Source: Hyalangium versicolor (GTDB taxonomy: Bacteria > Myxococcota > Myxococcia > Myxococcales > Myxococcaceae). Taken from it: 64,000 nt of DNA. The notes below the pieces were generated by a model. The model was not told the origin of the DNA. It did no database searches and worked only from the letters and a program-made list of their open reading frames with translations. Where the stretch lies: positions 310,001-374,000 of the forward strand of contig NZ_JAHXBF010000013.1 in assembly GCF_020103695.1 (NCBI RefSeq), written 5' to 3'. Shown piece after piece: positions 39,710-49,715 of this stretch. Numbering within the stretch: the stretch's first letter is position 1; each line of letters begins with the position of its first letter. The position numbers were made by a program, and so were the translations under genes.

Positions 39710-42700
39710 TCATGCTCCGGTCGGCTCCTTCGCGGCCTCGGTGTCCATGTTGAGCGACACGATGAACTCGGTGCCTTTGCCCTCCTCGGTCTCGTAACGC
39801 AGCTCGCCGCCGTTGCCCTGCACGATGATGTCGTAGCTGATGGACAGGCCCAGCCCCGTGCCGTCACCGGACGGCTTGGTGGTGAAGAAGGGCAGGAAGA
39901 TCCGGTCCCGGATGGAGGCGGCGATGCCCGTGCCGTTATCGCGCACACGCACTTCCACGCTGTCGCCCACCCTCTGCGTGGCGATGCGCAGCACGGGCTC
40001 GTATTCCGCACCGGCGTGCTTGCGCCGCTCTCTCATGGCGTAGAGGGCATTGCTGACGAGGTTCAGGACCACACGCCCGAACTCTTGCGGCGCGAGCAGG
40101 ATCAGCGGGAGCGAGGGATCGTAATTCGTCTCGAGCCGCGCTCGCAGGTCCCCGAGCTGCAAGCGCCGCCCCTCCCAGGCCAGGTGTACGTACTGGGCGA
40201 TCAGCGCGTTCAAGTCCACTTCGCGCTTCTCTCCCGTGCCGCCGCGGGAATGTTCGAGCATCGCCTTGATGATCCGGTCCGCGCGATGGCCGTGCCCGGC
40301 GATCTTCATGGCGTTCTGCTTGAGATCAGTGGCGAGTTCTTCCAGAGAGCTCGCCAGGGACGGATCGAGTCGGCTCTGCTCCTTTCCGAGAATTGAGAGC
40401 AACCCTTCGGTCAGCTCGACCGAGGCCTCGGCGAAGTTGTTCACGAAGTTCAGCGGGTTCTTGATCTCGTGGGCAATGCCCGCGGTGAGCGCGCCCAGGG
40501 AGGCCAGCTTCTCCTGCACCACGAGTTGCCGCTGCGTGGCCTGCAGCCGTTCGAGCATCTGTGACAGCTCCCGGTTGCTGCGGTGCAGCTCTCGCGTGCG
40601 CTCCTTCACGCGCTGCTCGAGCGTCTCGTAGAGCCGTGCGTTCTCGAGCGAGATCGCGGCCTGTGCCGACAGCAGCTCGAGCACCTGCAGCCGGGCGGGT
40701 GTGAACGCGCTCTGCAAGAGGTTGTTCTCCAGATAGAGGATGCCCGTGAGCTCGCCGTGGCGCCGGATGGGCGCGCAGAGCGCCGAGCGGACCTTGCGCT
40801 GCTGGATATAGGGATCCCGCTGAAAGCGGCCGGCTGCCTGCGCGTCCGCGATCACCACCGGCTCCTGGGTGCGCCACACGTAGCGCACCATGGCCTCGCA
40901 CAGGTTCTGGGCATCGGCCAGCCGGACGGAGCGGCCTGGCTCACTGCGCCGGCCACCTGCCTGTGCCTGCGCCTCGAGGAACAACTCTCCGTCTCGCAGC
41001 AGGAGCAGCGAGCCCTGCTCGGCGCCCGCGTTCTCCACCATGATCTGGACCAGCAGGCTCAGCAGCCGTTCCATCACGATCTCGCTCGCGATCGCGGCGG
41101 AGGCCTTCATGAGCGAGGTGAGATCGAGCGCTCCCGCGTCCCTCGTGCTCGAGGGCGTGTGGTAGCCGGGTGGCTTCGCGGAGCGGAGGGGAACTTCGAG
41201 GGGCTCGGTGGTGAGGCCTCGCTGCCAGGTGAGCTCCGGGTATCTCCTGAACAGCTCCTGCACCTTGCTGCTCGCGCCCCAGCGCCTGTAGCCCTCGATG
41301 GCCTCGCGCATGTAGAAGCGGGCCAGTTTGTGGCGGCCACATTCCAGGTGGAAACGGGCGCACAGCTCGTTCGCCAGCGCCTCCTGGTGGGGGAAGTCAT
41401 TCTCTCTCGCGGCGTCGATGGCTCGCTCATAGGCGTCCAGCGCCTGGAGTTCGTTGCCATTCAGTCGCGACACCTCCGCGTCGACGAGCAGTTTCTTGTG
41501 CAGGAAGTTGCTGGCGCACTCGTCCGTCCAGGTTTCGAGCCGCTTGCGGCGCTCGGAGAGCATCGCCTCGTAGCTCGCACGTTGCTCGGGTTCCGCTTCG
41601 GCCATGAGCTGGATGAGCGTCAAGCAGGTGAAGAACACCAGCTCCTTCGTATAGAACAGCCCTCCTCCCCGGATGTGCTTTTCGGCCGTGAGGGCCAGCT
41701 CGAGCGCGAGCCGCGGTTCGCCGTACATGTACGCGAGCTGCAGTTTGGACGTGTAATAGAAGCTCGCTGGAAAGTGATGGCCCTTCTCCGAGAGGTGCTC
41801 CGCGTAGCCCTCTTCAGTGAAGGTGTCGTCGGCGAGGCTGAGCCGCTCGCGGGTGCGCCCCTCGAGGTTGGCGACCACCTGCCTCACGATTCTGTGGATC
41901 TCGAGCGAGACGTGGTTCTTCGTGCGCTGCATCACATCGAAGAACTTCTCTACCTCCTCGCGCAGCACGGGCAGCGGCTCGCCGGTCGCCAGGTGGATGA
42001 ACAGCGTCTGGTCACACGCGTACGAGGTGTAGACGAAGTCTCCCACCTCCAATGTGGCTTGATAGGCGCGTCGCAGGCGGCCCACTCCGCTCTTGAGCGG
42101 CCTGCGCCAGAAGTTCATGAAGGCCGTGAAGAGCACTTCGATCTTGCCGTCGATCTCGGCGTTGCAGAACCGCTCGTTGAGCGCGATCGCCAGCGTACCG
42201 AACTCATAGGCCTCGCCATGGCGGCTGAGGCCGGCGGCGAGCAGCATGCCGTAGAAGCAGTAGCCCAGCGCCGAGAGATCCGAGTGCCCATGTCGCAGCG
42301 CGAGCCCTACCTGCTTGGCGGCGACGAGTCCAAACAGTGAGGGGCTGACGAACCAGGCAGCGGAGTTGAAGTAGATCATCAACCGGCTCAGCTCTCGGAG
42401 CTCGGGATCGGTCATGACCGGAGCGTCGAGCAGATCCGCTGCCTTCCGGCTTGCAAGCAGTTGCTGGACCTCGGCCAGCTCCTGTTCGAGAGCGGCACGC
42501 CTCGCTTCGTCTGACTCCGGGATGATGATGCCGAACCGAGCCGCGCCGGCCGTGCCCGCGGCAATGGCGTCAGCGAAGCGGCTGGGGGTGATGGCCAGGA
42601 TGATCCGCAGCGTCTGTACCTGCAACCACTCCCTGCGCGTGTGGGCTCGGTCCAACAGGGTGTCCAGGAACGTCTCGGCTCGCGCGAAGTTGCCGGAGAG

Positions 42701-45130
42701 GTATTCGCTCTCGGCGCGATCGAGGTGAAGCGCGAAGGCAAGCTCGTACTCGCGTTCCCAGCAGGACTCGCCGAGCATCTCCATGCCTGCGCGCAGATAG
42801 TTGGCCGCGGCCTGGTAGGCCGTGGAACTCTTGGCCCTCCGGCCCGCGGCGAGGTTGAGGCGCGCGAGCTGCATGCGCTCCGCTCTCGCCTCGATCAGCT
42901 GGGCACCGAAGTTGAGGTGGTCGGCGATGTCGAACAGCTCGTCATCGCCCTGTGTGCCATTTGCCCGCGTGAGCATGAGCCGCCCGATCCGCAGGTGGAC
43001 CTCCTTGCGCCGGGTATCCTCGATGAAAGAGTAGGCCGCCTGTTGCACACGGTCGTGGAGGAACCGGAAGGAGACATCGAAGGAGGGTGGGGGAAGCGGC
43101 ACCTGCTCGGAGGGCAGCTGAGGGTGGAGGTAGCGGTACTCCACGTCGAGGGGCACGACCAATCCCTCACGCAGCGCGTCCCACAGGTCCTCGGCGACCT
43201 CTCGTTCATGGGACTCTCGGATGACCGCGAGGGTGCGGAGGTCGAACTCATGGCCGATGCACGCGGCGAACTGGAGCACCCCCTGGGTCCGAGACGGGAG
43301 GCGCCTCAGTTTGCTCGCCATGAAATCGACGACATTGTCTGTCACCCGCCGCTCGATGATGCGCCGGGCTTCCCAGGTCCAGGTGCCGCGCTGGGCATCG
43401 AAGGTGAGCAATTTCTCGTCATACAGCGAGCGCAGGAACTGCCCGACGAAGAAGGGGTTTCCGTGCGTCTTGTCGAAGACGGGCTGTGAGAGCGAAGCCG
43501 CCTGCTCGCGTGCGCAGCCCAGGGAATCGGCGACGAGTTGTTCGACGTCGGGATACGTGAGCGGTGCGACCTTGATCGCCGAGATGGTGGCGCTTCCCTC
43601 GGCGAGCGACTGCAGTGCCATCACGAGCGGGTGGGCCGCGGTCACCTCGTTGTCGCGGTAGGTGCCCACCACGAGCATGTGCTTGCTGTCCGGGCCCGTG
43701 AGCAGGAACTCCAGCAGGTTGAGCGAGGCGGCGTCCACCCACTGCAAGTCGTCGAGGAAGAGCACCAGCGGGTGCTCGGGGGTGGCGAAGACACGGATGA
43801 AGCTCTGGAAGGCCAGCGCGAAGCGGTTCTGCGCCTCCTTCGGTGGCAGCGGCAGCACCGGGGGCTGGGGGCCGATGATGAAACCAATCTCGGGGATGAG
43901 ATCGACGAGCACCTGGCCGAGCCCGCCCAGCGAGCCCATCAGGGTTTGACGCCAGTCGGCGAGGACTTCGGGAGGCTCGGTGAGGATCTGCTGCACGAGC
44001 GAGCGGAAGGCGTGCGCCACAGGCTCGTAGGGCGTGGTGCGGCTGCGCTGGTCGAACTTGCCTGCGATGAAGAAGCCTCGGTGGCGGGTGATTCCTTTCT
44101 GGATCTCGTTCACGAGGGCCGACTTGCCTACGCCCGCCTGACCTACGACGAGCAGCAATTCCGAGCCCCCCTGCCGCACCCGCTCGAACGCCTCGGAGAG
44201 CCGGGTCAGCTCCTCGTCCCGGCCGTAGAGCTTCTGCGGGAGCTGGAAGAACTCGGTGCGATCGTGGCGCGCGGGCGCGAAGTCATCACCGATGCTCCCG
44301 CGCTCGCGCAGCTGCCGATGGCATTCCCTCAGGTCGACGATGATGCCATGGGCGCTCTGGTAGCGCTCCTCGGCGTTCTTCGCCAGCAACCGTGCCACGA
44401 TGGCGGACAGCGCGCGCGGCAGGCCAGGAGCGAGTTCATGGACGGGAGGCGGCACGACGGCGATGTGCGCGTGGACGATCTCGATGGGCACCTGCTGCTC
44501 GAAGGGCAGGCGCCCGCTGAGCAGTTCGTAGAAAGTCACGCCGAGTGAGTAGAAGTCGGCGCGGTGATCGATGCCGCGGTTCATGCGCCCCGTCTGCTCG
44601 GGAGCCATGTAGGGCAGTGTTCCCTCGAGATTCCGGGGACTGGCCAGCATCGCATCCTCGCGCGAGAGCTCCGATGCGATGGAGAAGTCGATGAGCTGGA
44701 CGGTGCCGGTGTCGGGCTTGATGACAATGTTCTGCGGCTTGATGTCCTTGTGCACCACGCCGCTTCGGTGGATCTCCGCGAGCGCCTGGCTGAGCTGAAG
44801 CACTACATCGATGCAGCGCTCGACGGAGAGCCGGCCCTGGCGGTCGACGTACTGCCGCAAGGAGATGGCACCGATGTCCTCCAGCTCGAGTGCCGGCCTG
44901 CCGCCAAATTCCACGAGCGACAGCGCACGGGCCACTCCTGGGACGGACAGCCGCGAGGAGATGGCGTACTCATGGCGCAGTTCGGCGACGCGGCGGGGCT
45001 CGGGTCGCTCCTCGGTGGAAGTCTTCAGGATGACGGTTCCGCCATCGGCCAGCCGCGTCGCCCGGTAGACGATCGACTTCGGGCCTTGATGGAGGAACTC
45101 GCGAAGCTGATAGCCCGCCAGCGTCATCAT
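39710..45130 (-). CDS. hybrid Ser/Thr kinase - AAA ATPase - GAF - histidine kinase (AHEIKNP type)
   Basis: Protein of 1806 residues. A Ser/Thr kinase-like domain (about 1-270) has a poor Gly loop (HQGPKS), Lys in VILKTS, HKDIKPQN, and DFS instead of DFG. The ATPase segment (Walker A GQAGVGKS near 335; Walker B LVLFLDDLQWVD) belongs to the predicted-ATPase/STAND group. A long helical region of several hundred residues follows, then GAF (near 1390-1540, LLRDGELFLEAQAQ to ISLENARLYETL), a coiled coil, HisKA with AHEIKNPLNFV (phospho-His near 1590) and HATPase (NLVSNALYAM, DNGTGIA, GTGLGLSISYDI). ATG 45130 follows GAGGAG. No receiver domain or partner regulator is adjacent. It probably couples an intracellular ligand to phosphorelay output. 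Confidence 0.93.
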   Translation of the reverse strand: MMTLAGYQLREFLHQGPKSIVYRATRLADGGTVILKTSTEERPEPRRVAELRHEYAISSRLSVPGVARALSLVEFGGRPALELEDIGAISLRQYVDRQGRLSVERCIDVVLQLSQALAEIHRSGVVHKDIKPQNIVIKPDTGTVQLIDFSIASELSREDAMLASPRNLEGTLPYMAPEQTGRMNRGIDHRADFYSLGVTFYELLSGRLPFEQQVPIEIVHAHIAVVPPPVHELAPGLPRALSAIVARLLAKNAEERYQSAHGIIVDLRECHRQLRERGSIGDDFAPARHDRTEFFQLPQKLYGRDEELTRLSEAFERVRQGGSELLLVVGQAGVGKSALVNEIQKGITRHRGFFIAGKFDQRSRTTPYEPVAHAFRSLVQQILTEPPEVLADWRQTLMGSLGGLGQVLVDLIPEIGFIIGPQPPVLPLPPKEAQNRFALAFQSFIRVFATPEHPLVLFLDDLQWVDAASLNLLEFLLTGPDSKHMLVVGTYRDNEVTAAHPLVMALQSLAEGSATISAIKVAPLTYPDVEQLVADSLGCAREQAASLSQPVFDKTHGNPFFVGQFLRSLYDEKLLTFDAQRGTWTWEARRIIERRVTDNVVDFMASKLRRLPSRTQGVLQFAACIGHEFDLRTLAVIRESHEREVAEDLWDALREGLVVPLDVEYRYLHPQLPSEQVPLPPPSFDVSFRFLHDRVQQAAYSFIEDTRRKEVHLRIGRLMLTRANGTQGDDELFDIADHLNFGAQLIEARAERMQLARLNLAAGRRAKSSTAYQAAANYLRAGMEMLGESCWEREYELAFALHLDRAESEYLSGNFARAETFLDTLLDRAHTRREWLQVQTLRIILAITPSRFADAIAAGTAGAARFGIIIPESDEARRAALEQELAEVQQLLASRKAADLLDAPVMTDPELRELSRLMIYFNSAAWFVSPSLFGLVAAKQVGLALRHGHSDLSALGYCFYGMLLAAGLSRHGEAYEFGTLAIALNERFCNAEIDGKIEVLFTAFMNFWRRPLKSGVGRLRRAYQATLEVGDFVYTSYACDQTLFIHLATGEPLPVLREEVEKFFDVMQRTKNHVSLEIHRIVRQVVANLEGRTRERLSLADDTFTEEGYAEHLSEKGHHFPASFYYTSKLQLAYMYGEPRLALELALTAEKHIRGGGLFYTKELVFFTCLTLIQLMAEAEPEQRASYEAMLSERRKRLETWTDECASNFLHKKLLVDAEVSRLNGNELQALDAYERAIDAARENDFPHQEALANELCARFHLECGRHKLARFYMREAIEGYRRWGASSKVQELFRRYPELTWQRGLTTEPLEVPLRSAKPPGYHTPSSTRDAGALDLTSLMKASAAIASEIVMERLLSLLVQIMVENAGAEQGSLLLLRDGELFLEAQAQAGGRRSEPGRSVRLADAQNLCEAMVRYVWRTQEPVVIADAQAAGRFQRDPYIQQRKVRSALCAPIRRHGELTGILYLENNLLQSAFTPARLQVLELLSAQAAISLENARLYETLEQRVKERTRELHRSNRELSQMLERLQATQRQLVVQEKLASLGALTAGIAHEIKNPLNFVNNFAEASVELTEGLLSILGKEQSRLDPSLASSLEELATDLKQNAMKIAGHGHRADRIIKAMLEHSRGGTGEKREVDLNALIAQYVHLAWEGRRLQLGDLRARLETNYDPSLPLILLAPQEFGRVVLNLVSNALYAMRERRKHAGAEYEPVLRIATQRVGDSVEVRVRDNGTGIAASIRDRIFLPFFTTKPSGDGTGLGLSISYDIIVQGNGGELRYETEEGKGTEFIVSLNMDTEAAKEPTGA

Positions 45131-45316
45131 GCTGCTCCTCGGCTGTTTCGAGTCGAGTGGTGCGCCAGCAAACTGGGGTTACCTGCAAGAGTCAACCCAG
45201 GCCTGATTGTGCTGGCAGGTAGGCCAATGCCACGCATCCATGGCTGTCCGGCCGCTTTCCAGCATCGTGCGGCCATGGGATCATTCCGCATCGAGTGGAG
45301 CCATGAAGGGGAGGGC

Positions 45317-46990
45317 ATGATGGCCACGGTTCCGGAACCCGCGTTCGTTCACTTCAACACTCATGAGGTGACGAACCAGCCCCCACCGCTGTTGGACTAC
45401 AACCTGTTCACGACCGACCGGCCGTTGATGGAAGCCGTGGCGCGCGAAGGCGCCTCATGGGCCCGGGAGGAACTCACCACGCTCGGAGCCCGGCTGGGGA
45501 GCACCGAGGTGATCGAGTGGGGCTTCCTGGCCAACCGCCACCTGCCCGTGCTCCATGCCTTCGATCGCTTCGGCAACCGCCGCGACGAGGTGGAGTACCA
45601 CCCCGCCTGGCACGAACTGCTCGGGCTCAGCATCTCCCATGGCTTGCACACGAGCCCCTGGGCTGATCCCAAACCCGGTGCTCATGTGGCACGGGCCGCC
45701 GGGCTGATGATGCTGGTGCAGATCGAAGCGGGGGTGATGTGTCCAACGACGGTGGCATATGCGGCTGTTCCCGCGCTGCGAGCGCAGCCCGAGATCGCGG
45801 CGGAGTGGACACCTCGGCTGCTGTCCAGGCGCTACGACAAGCGCTTCCTGCCTGCATCCCAGAAGGTGGGAGCACTCATCAGTATGGGGATGACGGAGAA
45901 GCAGGGGGGCTCGGACCTGCGCTCCAACAGCACGCGTGCTGTCCCCTTGGGGCGCAGTGGCCCTGGTGCGGCCTATCGCATCGTCGGGCACAAGTGGTTC
46001 TTCTCCATTCCCATGTGCGATGCGTTCCTCGTCACCGCGCAGGCGCCGGGAGGGCTCTCGTGCTTCCTGTTGCCACGCTTTACTCCGGACGGGAAGGTGA
46101 ATGGCCTGCGCCTGCAGCGCCTCAAGGACAAGCTCGGCAACCGCGCCAACGCGTCCAGCGAGGTAGAGTTCCACGATGCCTACGCGCAGCTCGTGGGGGA
46201 GGAGGGGCGTGGGGTGCCGGTGATCATCGAGATGGCCAACTACAGCCGTCTGGACTGCGCGCTGGGCAGTGCGGCCGTGATGAGGCAGGCAGTCGTACAG
46301 GCGTTGCACCACTGCTCGCACCGCCAGGCCTTTGGCCGGCTGCTCATCGAGCAGCCGCTCATGAGCAACGTGCTCGCGGACCTGGCTATCGAGTCCGAAG
46401 CAGCAACGGCCCTCGTGCTGCATCTGGCACGGGCCTATGACAGGCAAGAGGATCCCGAGGAGAAAGCCTATCGTCGGCTGATGACTCCCGCCGTGAAGTA
46501 CTGGGTCTGCAAACGCAGCCCTGGCTTCACCGCCGAGGCGCTGGAGTTGCTGGGCGGCGCGGGTTACGTCGAGGAGTCCATCATGCCTCGGCTCTACCGC
46601 GAGGCGCCCCTCAACTCTGTTTGGGAGGGGTCTGGGAATGTCATGTGTCTCGACGTGCAGCGCGCGTTGCAGACGCGTACCGGCAGCGTGGAGCGGTTGC
46701 TGGGGGAACTGCGTGCGGTTCGTGGAGCGGATGCACGCCTCGACCGTTTCGTTGCCGCGCTCGAGCCGGACCTCACTCCGGATGGAGCGGCTACGGGCGG
46801 CCGGCGCCTCGTCGAGCGCATGGTGTTGGCCCTCCAAGGGGCGTTGCTGGTCCGGCACGCGCCGTCATCCCTGGCTGATGCCTTCTGCGCCTCGCGGCTC
46901 GAGGGGGGCTGGAGTGGAGCCTACGGGACGCTGCCGGCGGGGCTGGATCTCCGTGCGATCGTGGAGCGGGCGAGGCCCGTCGGCTCATGA
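45317..46990 (+). CDS. acyl-CoA dehydrogenase, AidB-like
   Basis: Protein of 557 residues of the acyl-CoA dehydrogenase superfamily, closest by motif to AidB/isovaleryl-like members: FAD-contact SMGMTEKQGGSD, GHKWFFSIPMCDAF, RLKDKLGNRANASSEVEF, and the AidB-type signature LYREAPLNSVWEGSGNVMCLD with a late C-terminal extension. It binds FAD and may oxidise an acyl-CoA. AidB itself protects DNA from alkylation, but here the gene overlaps an acyl-CoA ligase by 4 bases (ATGA), so a catabolic role is more likely. ATG 45317 follows GGGGAGG; the adjacent ATG 45320 is equivalent. Confidence 0.9.
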   Translation: MMATVPEPAFVHFNTHEVTNQPPPLLDYNLFTTDRPLMEAVAREGASWAREELTTLGARLGSTEVIEWGFLANRHLPVLHAFDRFGNRRDEVEYHPAWHELLGLSISHGLHTSPWADPKPGAHVARAAGLMMLVQIEAGVMCPTTVAYAAVPALRAQPEIAAEWTPRLLSRRYDKRFLPASQKVGALISMGMTEKQGGSDLRSNSTRAVPLGRSGPGAAYRIVGHKWFFSIPMCDAFLVTAQAPGGLSCFLLPRFTPDGKVNGLRLQRLKDKLGNRANASSEVEFHDAYAQLVGEEGRGVPVIIEMANYSRLDCALGSAAVMRQAVVQALHHCSHRQAFGRLLIEQPLMSNVLADLAIESEAATALVLHLARAYDRQEDPEEKAYRRLMTPAVKYWVCKRSPGFTAEALELLGGAGYVEESIMPRLYREAPLNSVWEGSGNVMCLDVQRALQTRTGSVERLLGELRAVRGADARLDRFVAALEPDLTPDGAATGGRRLVERMVLALQGALLVRHAPSSLADAFCASRLEGGWSGAYGTLPAGLDLRAIVERARPVGS

Positions 46991-48531
46991 AGAGCAACAT
47001 TGGCCTGTTCCTGACCCGGCGGGCCCAGCTCAACCCTGGGACCGAAGCGGCGGTCGACGTGGCGTCGGGGCGACGGTTCACCTATGCCCAGCTCAACGCC
47101 CGTTGCAACCGGGTGGCCCATGGGTTGCTGTCGCTCGGGGTGGGGAAGGGGGACAGGGTGGCCCTCCTCATGCTGAACAGCCCGGAGTTCCTCGAGACGT
47201 TCCTGGCCATCGCCAAGATCGGCGCCGTCTGCGTGCCGCTCAACTGGCGCCTGATCCCGGATGAGCTGGCGTTGATCCTCAGAGACTCTGGCGCCCGCGT
47301 CTTGATCAGCAGCGCCGAGTTCGACTCCACCCTGGCCGAACTTCACTCGCGTGGTCCGGCCAGCACCTTCGTGGAGCACTGGGTGCAACTCGGCGTTGCT
47401 GCCAGGCCTGAGTGGGCTTTGGACTATGACGCCTGGACCGCGGAGGTGTCGGACGCTGAGCCCCAGATCCTCGCGGGTGACGAGGATGTGCTCTACATCA
47501 TGTACACCTCGGGCACTACGGGGCTGCCCAAGGGCGTGACGCACAGCCACAAGGCCGCGATGTGGGCCGTGCTGACCTTCAACTCCACGGCGGACATGCG
47601 GCACGGGGATCGCTATCTCGTCGCGCTGCCGCTGTTTCACGTCGGGGCACTGACTCCAGTCACCGCGTGCATCCACCGGTGCATCACGGCGGTGATCGTG
47701 CGCCAGTTCGATCCCTCTGGAGTATGGGAGGTGATCCAACGCGAGCAGCTCACCACGGGCCTGTGCGTGCCCACGATGCTCGACCGCATGCTGCAGGCCT
47801 ATGTGCCAGGGAAGCATGTCCACTCGAGCTTGCGCTGGATGATGAGCGGCGCCGCGCCCGTTCCCGAGACGCTGATCCGGGCGTACGCGGAACTCGGGAT
47901 CGAAGTGCATCAGGTGTATGGTCTGACCGAGTGCTGTGGTCCGGCCTGCCTGGTCTCTCCGGAGAATGCCCTGGCGCGCGTCGGATCCACGGGCAAGGCG
48001 TTCTTCTTCACCGAGGTGCGCGTAGTCCGGCACGATGGCACGGAGTGCGCTCCCAGGGAGGCGGGCGAGGTGCTCATCCGGGGCGAGCACGTGATGGCAG
48101 GGTACTGGAACCAGCCCCAGGCCACGGCCGAGACCCTCCGCGATGGATGGCTCTACACGGGCGACGTGGCGATGAGGGATGAAGAGGGCTTCATCTACAT
48201 CCAGGATCGTCTCAAGGACCTGATCATCTCGGGTGGCGAGAACATCTATCCCGCCGAGCTCGAGAATGTCCTGCGCATGCACCCGAAGGTGAGGGATACG
48301 GCTGTCATTGGCCGGCCCAGCAAGAGATGGGGCGAGTCACCTCTTGCTGTGATCGTGAAGCGCGATGATTCGCTCACGGAGAGCGAGGTGCTGAGCTGGT
48401 GCCAGGGGAGGATTTCGCAATACAAGCTGCCCAAGGGGGCTGTGTTCATCCCCGAAATCCCGCGCAACTCCTCGGGCAAGATTCTCAAGCGGGCTCTGCG
48501 CGAGCAGTTTCCCGGCTTCATTTTCGACTGA
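46987..48531 (+). CDS. AMP-forming acyl-CoA synthetase
   Basis: Protein of 514 residues of the ANL superfamily. P-loop YTSGTTGLPKG (about 172-182), VYGLTECCG (A5), WLYTGDVAMRD (A7), the hinge DRLKDLIISGGENIYP and catalytic Lys in NSSGKILKRALR are all present. It resembles FadD3/FadD13-like and crotonobetaine-type ligases of medium size. It overlaps the acyl-CoA dehydrogenase stop as ATGA, so the two act in one step series: activation of an acid, then alpha-beta dehydrogenation of the CoA ester. The true acid is unknown. Its stop lies 16 bases from that of the convergent lipoprotein gene. Confidence 0.93.
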   Translation: MKSNIGLFLTRRAQLNPGTEAAVDVASGRRFTYAQLNARCNRVAHGLLSLGVGKGDRVALLMLNSPEFLETFLAIAKIGAVCVPLNWRLIPDELALILRDSGARVLISSAEFDSTLAELHSRGPASTFVEHWVQLGVAARPEWALDYDAWTAEVSDAEPQILAGDEDVLYIMYTSGTTGLPKGVTHSHKAAMWAVLTFNSTADMRHGDRYLVALPLFHVGALTPVTACIHRCITAVIVRQFDPSGVWEVIQREQLTTGLCVPTMLDRMLQAYVPGKHVHSSLRWMMSGAAPVPETLIRAYAELGIEVHQVYGLTECCGPACLVSPENALARVGSTGKAFFFTEVRVVRHDGTECAPREAGEVLIRGEHVMAGYWNQPQATAETLRDGWLYTGDVAMRDEEGFIYIQDRLKDLIISGGENIYPAELENVLRMHPKVRDTAVIGRPSKRWGESPLAVIVKRDDSLTESEVLSWCQGRISQYKLPKGAVFIPEIPRNSSGKILKRALREQFPGFIFD

Positions 48532-48547
48532 GGAAACGCTTGGGGTT

Positions 48548-49630
48548 CTACGGGCAGACCCGCTCGACCGACTTGATCCGCACCGCTCCGTCGACGTTCG
48601 GGTCGTTCGTCTGGTCGCCAATGGCGATGGAGCCGTTCGAAGTGAAGTTGTTCCGCGTGAGCTTCGCGACGCCGTCGATGCTTACCGTCGCCACCTTCGC
48701 TGAGTCCACGGCAAGCTCGTAGACATGATACGCACCGTCGGTCACCGAGAACGCCGCGGACTGCGTGTCGTCCGCCCAGCCGATCGCTGCGCTGTCGAGA
48801 TAGATCATCTGCGAACGATCCGTGCTGTTGCCGGCTGACGGCGTGAAGCTCCCCAGGATGGCCGCGCCGCTGTCGAGCTGGTTGTGGGTGTTCACCGACT
48901 CGACCTGCATCGTCACGCGGAGCTTGAACGGCTTCGTTGCGTCGAGCGCGTTCGCCCGCGTGATGAGCAGCTGTCCACTCGTCCTCGCGCCGCCATTCGT
49001 CGACGTCGCGAGCCGAACGTAGTCCGCGCCGTACGTGAGCGTGTTTGGAGCCTGGGCGACTGTTGTCCAGCCTTGCGCTGCGATGTCGGTGCCGCCGACC
49101 AGCAGCGGAGTGCTCGCGCGTGCCGTCCACTGCGTCGTCGACGTCTCCGGCGTGCACGTCTCGCACACGTTCGCCGGGTTCGGTGTACCCGCGGCGTAGA
49201 CCACGCCGTCGATGAAGCACTTCGAGGTGCACTCGCCGGCCGAGCAGACCTGTCCCGGGTTGCACGGCGTCCCGTCCGCGCGTTGCGTCCACGCGGTCGC
49301 GGACGTCGTCGGTGTGCACTGTTCGCACGAATTCGCCGGGTTCACCGCGCCGGCAGTGACTTGCGTGCCGTCGATCTGACAGATCGCGACACAGACGCTG
49401 CTCTCACAAGCTTCGCTGGTCGCGCAGGCCTTGTCGCAACCCCCACAGTGCTTCGGGTCGCTCTCGGTCCTCACACAGGAGGTACCGCACAGCTCGAAGC
49501 CGCTGTCGCACGTCACCGGTACAGAGGCGTCGGGGGTGTCGATGGGACCGGAGGGGGGATCATCGTTGCAAGCAGCTACGAGGCCGAGCACGACGATGCA
49601 GGAGAGAGCGGTAGCGCGGGTGGAGTGCAT
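48548..49630 (-). CDS. Cys-rich lipoprotein with LamG-like C-terminal domain
   Basis: Protein of 360 residues. Lipobox VAAC follows a 20-residue signal peptide; acidic residues come just after. Residues 35-80 hold closely spaced Cys (CGTSCV, KHCGGCDKAC, CESSVC) as in myxobacterial Cys-rich surface proteins. Two copies of a unit of about 45 residues follow (VNPANSCEQCTP and PNPANVCETCTP, with GTPCNPGQVCSAGECTSKC between). The last 185 residues form a beta-sandwich-like domain (TLTYGADYVRLATS, YHVYELAVDSAKVATVSIDGV) of concanavalin/LamG type, possibly carbohydrate binding. ATG 49630 is the only good start. Role unknown; outer surface likely. Confidence 0.8.
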   Translation of the reverse strand: MHSTRATALSCIVVLGLVAACNDDPPSGPIDTPDASVPVTCDSGFELCGTSCVRTESDPKHCGGCDKACATSEACESSVCVAICQIDGTQVTAGAVNPANSCEQCTPTTSATAWTQRADGTPCNPGQVCSAGECTSKCFIDGVVYAAGTPNPANVCETCTPETSTTQWTARASTPLLVGGTDIAAQGWTTVAQAPNTLTYGADYVRLATSTNGGARTSGQLLITRANALDATKPFKLRVTMQVESVNTHNQLDSGAAILGSFTPSAGNSTDRSQMIYLDSAAIGWADDTQSAAFSVTDGAYHVYELAVDSAKVATVSIDGVAKLTRNNFTSNGSIAIGDQTNDPNVDGAVRIKSVERVCP

Positions 49631-49715
49631 GGAACCTGCACCTTACGCGACCACACGCCCGCGCGATGTGATCATGAAGAGGTGACGCACGGGGCATCGC
49701 ATTATCCTACTGGGA

